Of a stretch of DNA of 19,971 bases, positions 16,938 through 19,971 are shown piece by piece (within the stretch, counting starts at the first letter, position 1; every line of letters starts with the position of its first letter). A model generated the notes under the pieces. The model was not told the DNA's origin and made no database searches. It worked only from the letters and a program-made list of their open reading frames with translations. The position numbers and the translations under genes are program-made. The DNA is from Candidatus Altimarinota bacterium (GTDB taxonomy: Bacteria; Patescibacteria; JAEDAM01; BD1-5; UBA2023): NCBI GenBank assembly GCA_018457335.1, contig JAGYHI010000011.1, positions 1 through 19,971 on the forward strand, given 5' to 3'.

Positions 16938-19205
16938 ATGCTACAAGAACCAAATTATATTACACAAATTTCAGAAGAATTACAATTAAAAAATTATCAA
17001 GTAGAAGTTGTTTTGGAACTCATTGCAGAATGAGCAACTGTTCCTTTTATTGCAAGGTATAGAAAAGAAAAAACAGGAGATTTAAATGAGGATAATATAA
17101 GAGAGGTTATTGCTCTTAAAACAAAAATAGAAAATCTCTATGAAGCCAAAAAAACTGCTATAAATGGAATAGAAGAACTTGGGAAAATGACTCCAGAATT
17201 AATGGAAAATATCCTAAAAGCAAAGACTTTGAAAGAAGTGGAAGATATTTATAAACCATATAAATCAAAGAAAAAAACAAAAGCTATGATTGCAATTGAA
17301 AATGGTTTTCAAATTGTAGCTGATGAGATTAAGAAAAATAAAGATTTAACAAAAAATGATGAAGTTTTACAAGAATTCCTAAAAGATTTTTCTTTTGAAG
17401 AAATTATAGAATGAGCATGTGAAATAATTGCAGCAGAAATTTCAGCAAATGCAGATTTAAGGGCAGACTTAATAGAAACTCTACAAAAATATGGAGAACT
17501 TTCATCAAAATATAAAACTGAAAAATCACTTGAAAAATTAAATGAAAAAGATAAAAATCAAATTCCAAAGTTTGAAATTTATAATGATTTTACTCTAAAA
17601 ATTTCTTGGTTAAAACCTTATCAAATTTTAGCATTAAATAGATGAGAAAAACTTGGAATTTTAAATAAAAAAATAGAAAAAACTGATAAAACTTTTGAGG
17701 GAATTGGTTATCACTATGCTAGAATTCTTTCCTGTCATTCTGAACAAAAATCTGTCATTCCGGACTCCGATCCGGAATCTCTAGATCCTGAAACAAGTTC
17801 AGGATGACAAAGAGAAAATTCAGGATGACAAATGACTAATACAAGGAAAAACAGAATTTCTTTTCCTTTTTCAGAGCAACTTACAGAATGATTAAAAAAA
17901 TGATATGATGCTTTATTTTCATCAGTTGAAAATGAAATTATGTCAAATTTATGAGAATATTGAGAAGATGATGCTATTTCCACTTTTCAAATAAATTTGA
18001 AAAATTTACTTATGACTAAACCAGAGTATGGAAAATCTATACTTTCAATAGACCCTTGATATGCAGCAGGTTGTAAAATAGCAGTTTTAGATGAACTTTG
18101 AAATCCTTTAGAGTTTAGTAAAATATTTTTACATAGAGAAGAAAATGCTAAAACAATTCTTTGAGATTTAATAAAAAAATATTCTCCAAATGTTGTAATT
18201 GTAGGGAATTGAACTTGAAATTTAGAAACTATAGAAGTTTTGAAAAAAGTTTTAGAAGGAGAAAAAAATGCTCCTGAAATTTATATAGTAAATGAAAGTT
18301 GAGCCTCTGTTTACTCTGCAAGTAAAATTGCAAAAGAAGAATTTCCAGATTTAGATTCTCTTGATAGAGGGACAATTTCTCTTGGAAGAAGGTTTATAGA
18401 TCCACTTTCAGAACTTGTAAAAGTGCCTGTTTGAAGTATAGGAGTTGGACTTTATCAGCATGATGTTGCTCCAAAAAAATTGGAAGAAAAACTTGGAAAT
18501 GTAGTGGAAGATGTAGTAAATGAAGTTTGAATCAATGTGAATAATACTTCTGTTTATGTCTTAAATCAGATTTCTTGAATAGATAAAAGACTTGCAAAAA
18601 AGATTTATAATAATAGACCTTATAAATCAAGAGAAGAGCTTAAAAAACAAATGAATGATAAACAATATGAACAAGCAATTTGATTTTTGAGAATCCCAGA
18701 AAGTGAAGAAAAACTTGATAATACAGATATTCATCCAGAGCAATATGAACTGGCTAAATATATTTTAGAAAATGTAGGGAATTCAGGCCTGAATTCCCTA
18801 CAAGGAGAGGGAGTGGCACAATTTTTCAATGAAAATAAAGAAAAATTGGAAAATATTTATCCTGATGTAAATGAGTCTACAATAGAATTTATTTTACAAT
18901 CTTTTAAAAATGCAGGAATAGAAAAAAGGACTATTTCAACTCATAAAAAAGTGGATTTTAATGAGAAAAAACAAGAAATTAAAGAATGATCAATAGTAAA
19001 TTGAATAGTAAAAAATGTGGTTGCTTTTGGTGCTTTTGTAGATATTTGACTGAAAAATGATGGACTTGTGCATATTTCAGAAATTGCAGACACTTTTGTA
19101 AAAGATCCAAATGAATTTTTGGAAGTTGGGCAAGATGTGAGAGTAAAAGTGACTAAGATTGATGAGAAGAGTAGGAAAATACAACTTTCTATGAAGGGAT
19201 TATAA
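16938..19205 (+). CDS. tex: Tex-family S1 RNA-binding transcription accessory protein
   Basis: 755 aa, typical length. Tex is a nucleic-acid-binding protein linked to transcription elongation and stalled RNA polymerase. Order visible: N-terminal helical region with [17 protein letters not shown] (35-51), YqgF/RuvC-like domain ([20 protein letters not shown], then VNESGASVYSAS and [19 protein letters not shown]), helix-hairpin-helix region ([36 protein letters not shown]), and a C-terminal S1 domain ([31 protein letters not shown]). Many TGAs fall on conserved glycines, for example IDPGYAAGC and VNESGAS. Two palindromic insertions lie in frame: about 38 codons near 17733-17850 and about 10 near 18773-18802. 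Both join cleanly to conserved flanks, so the protein is probably still made. Arg codons are AGA/AGG, unlike the genes at the left of the window. Confidence 0.92.
17733..17830. repeat. REP-like double-hairpin element inserted in frame in tex
   Basis: Hairpin 1: ATTCCGGA (17757-17764) / TCCGGAAT (17771-17778). Hairpin 2: ATCCTGAA (17785-17792) / TTCAGGAT (17798-17805). TGTCATTCTGAA (17733-17744) pairs 11 of 12 with TTCAGGATGACA (17819-17830), and a second such pair is nested inside (TGTCATTC at 17753, TTCAGGATGACA at 17798). Outer and inner ends appear to be a partial duplication. GTCATTCCGGA...TTCAGGATGAC elements occur as dispersed repeats in many bacterial genomes. In tex it encodes a hydrophilic linker ([16 protein letters not shown] onward) with two UGA-Gly codons. 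Confidence 0.75.
18773..18802. repeat. 30-bp perfect palindrome inside tex
   Basis: TGTAGGGAATTCAGG (18773-18787) is followed directly by its exact reverse complement CCTGAATTCCCTACA (18788-18802). It encodes [10 protein letters not shown] in frame between [14 protein letters not shown] and GEGVAQFF. The G+C-rich perfect symmetry in an AT-rich gene suggests a small inserted element rather than selected protein sequence. Confidence 0.8.
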
Positions 19206-19235
19206 TTAGAAAAATCACTATTTTCTAAAAAAACA

Positions 19236-19266
19236 TTGACAATATATATATATATATATATATAAT
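19236..19266 (+). promoter_or_regulatory. Promoter with (AT)11 spacer, possibly phase-variable
   Basis: TTGACA (19236-19241) and TATAAT (19261-19266) are both consensus but sit 19 bp apart, with the spacer made entirely of an AT dinucleotide tract (19242-19263). Loss of one AT unit would give the optimal 17 bp. It lies 31 bp before the start codon of the last gene. Confidence 0.6.
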
Positions 19267-19296
19267 GGATGCATTATTTTCTAACTTTATAAAATT

Positions 19297-19875
19297 ATGG
19301 CAAATGATGTAAAATATGAATGATTAGCTCAATTTTATGAAAAAAATCCTAAAGTATTTTTAGAAAAAACTGATTATATAAATGTAAATAAAATTATTTT
19401 AGGACTTGTTGCAATTGCTTGTGTGGTTTTGATTTTTAAACCAGATTGGCTTGAATATGTGCTTTTATTTGTGAAATTGGGAAATTTTATTCCTATGATT
19501 GTAGCAAAAATTGCTTTGGGAATTATTGCAGCATTTTTATGATTTATGGCTTTCTTTCCATATTCAAGATATATTTTAAAGGAGAGTGGGGAAGAGGTAA
19601 AACAATTTAAAAGTAAAAAATTTGACCTAGAAGGTGGGCAACTTTTTGACAAATATATAGAAGCATTTGAAAATAAAGATTTAGAAACTTTATACAATGC
19701 TCATGCTACTGACAGTGGTTCTTTGGAACTTGTGATAGATTATGCACCAAAATCTAAAAAAGCCTATTTGTTATTGATAAATATGTATTATGGAGATGTG
19801 AATTATAGTTCTGATGTTTGGGAAATCTCAGGAGCAGACTATGAAAAATATTTTAAGATGCTTAAAAAAATGTAG
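19297..19875 (+). CDS. Two-TM membrane protein, unknown function
   Basis: 192 aa. A short soluble N-terminus (MANDVKYEGLAQFYEKNPK) is followed by two TM segments (about 32-48, around IILGLVAIACVVLIF, and about 64-89, around MIVAKIALGIIAAFLGFMAFF), then a cytoplasmic-looking acidic/basic C-terminal domain of about 100 residues (GQLFDKYIEAFENKDLETLYNAHATD onward) that might be helical. Two in-frame TGAs are Gly (codons 9 and 82). It ends with TAG and has its own promoter and terminator. I recognise no family. AGA and TTA use matches tex and the HNH gene. Confidence 0.7.
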
Positions 19876-19893
19876 GGGAAAAATTACAAAAAA

Positions 19894-19971
<78 letters not shown>

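Noticed and set aside
17735..17983. Minus-strand ORF containing [11 protein letters not shown]
   Set aside because: This peptide is the typical spurious translation of REP-like palindromes; the plus strand carries tex through the whole region.
390..19875. Apparent split or pseudogene ORFs (for example recR, tex, the PBP and HNH genes broken into fragments)
   Set aside because: Every break is a TGA at a plausible or invariant glycine, with no in-frame TAA or TAG and no frameshift, so the genes are intact under code 25.

Overview
The window looks like a piece of a Candidate Phyla Radiation genome that reads UGA as glycine (genetic code 25, known from Gracilibacteria and Absconditabacteria/SR1). 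Every recognisable housekeeping gene is broken only by in-frame TGA, these TGAs fall on invariant glycines (rsmH, recR, tex, ftsE), and all 13 genes with a visible end stop at TAA or TAG. All coordinates below treat UGA as Gly, so each gene spans several conventional ORF fragments.

Layout. (1) 1-6040, minus strand: a cell-envelope operon transcribed from a TTGAAA-N16-TATAAT promoter near 6069-6096: LytR-CpsA-Psr phosphotransferase, class A penicillin-binding protein, ftsE, then a membrane protein that runs off the window edge. The genes lie 12 bp apart or overlap. (2) 6160-6971: a terminator, an 80-aa orphan protein on the minus strand, and a divergent AT-rich control region with repeated TGTATACA sites. 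(3) 6972-9646, plus: rsmH, an FtsL-like small membrane protein and recR in tight succession, then an MTA/SAH nucleosidase. (4) 9672-11785: a 686-aa zinc-metallopeptidase-like gene behind a clear sigma-70-type promoter overlapping an inverted repeat. (5) 11786-13187: a tRNA-Phe-like relic whose anticodon arm is exactly inverted, a strong promoter with a possible L1-binding leader, rplA with terminator, then tRNA-Phe(GAA), tRNA-Val(GAC), tRNA-Val(UAC) and a terminator. (6) 13231-16827: one 1198-aa protein with an N-terminal HNH nuclease domain on a very large body, a candidate stand-alone defence gene next to the tRNA cluster. (7) 16938-19205: tex, carrying an in-frame REP-like palindromic element and a second, 30-bp perfect palindrome. 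(8) 19236-19971: a two-TM protein behind a promoter whose spacer is an (AT)11 tract, a terminator, and a poly-T contig end.

Composition changes at about 13.2 kb. Left of it Arg is mostly CGA and Gly mostly GGA/GGT (rplA uses no UGA). Right of it Arg is mostly AGA/AGG, and in the HNH gene UGA is the main Gly codon. This points to transferred DNA, a domain of different codon usage, or a chimeric contig.

The most interesting items are the HNH giant protein, the in-frame palindromes tolerated in tex, the (AT)n promoter spacer, the inverted tRNA arm, and a tRNA-Val with C instead of the near-universal U33.
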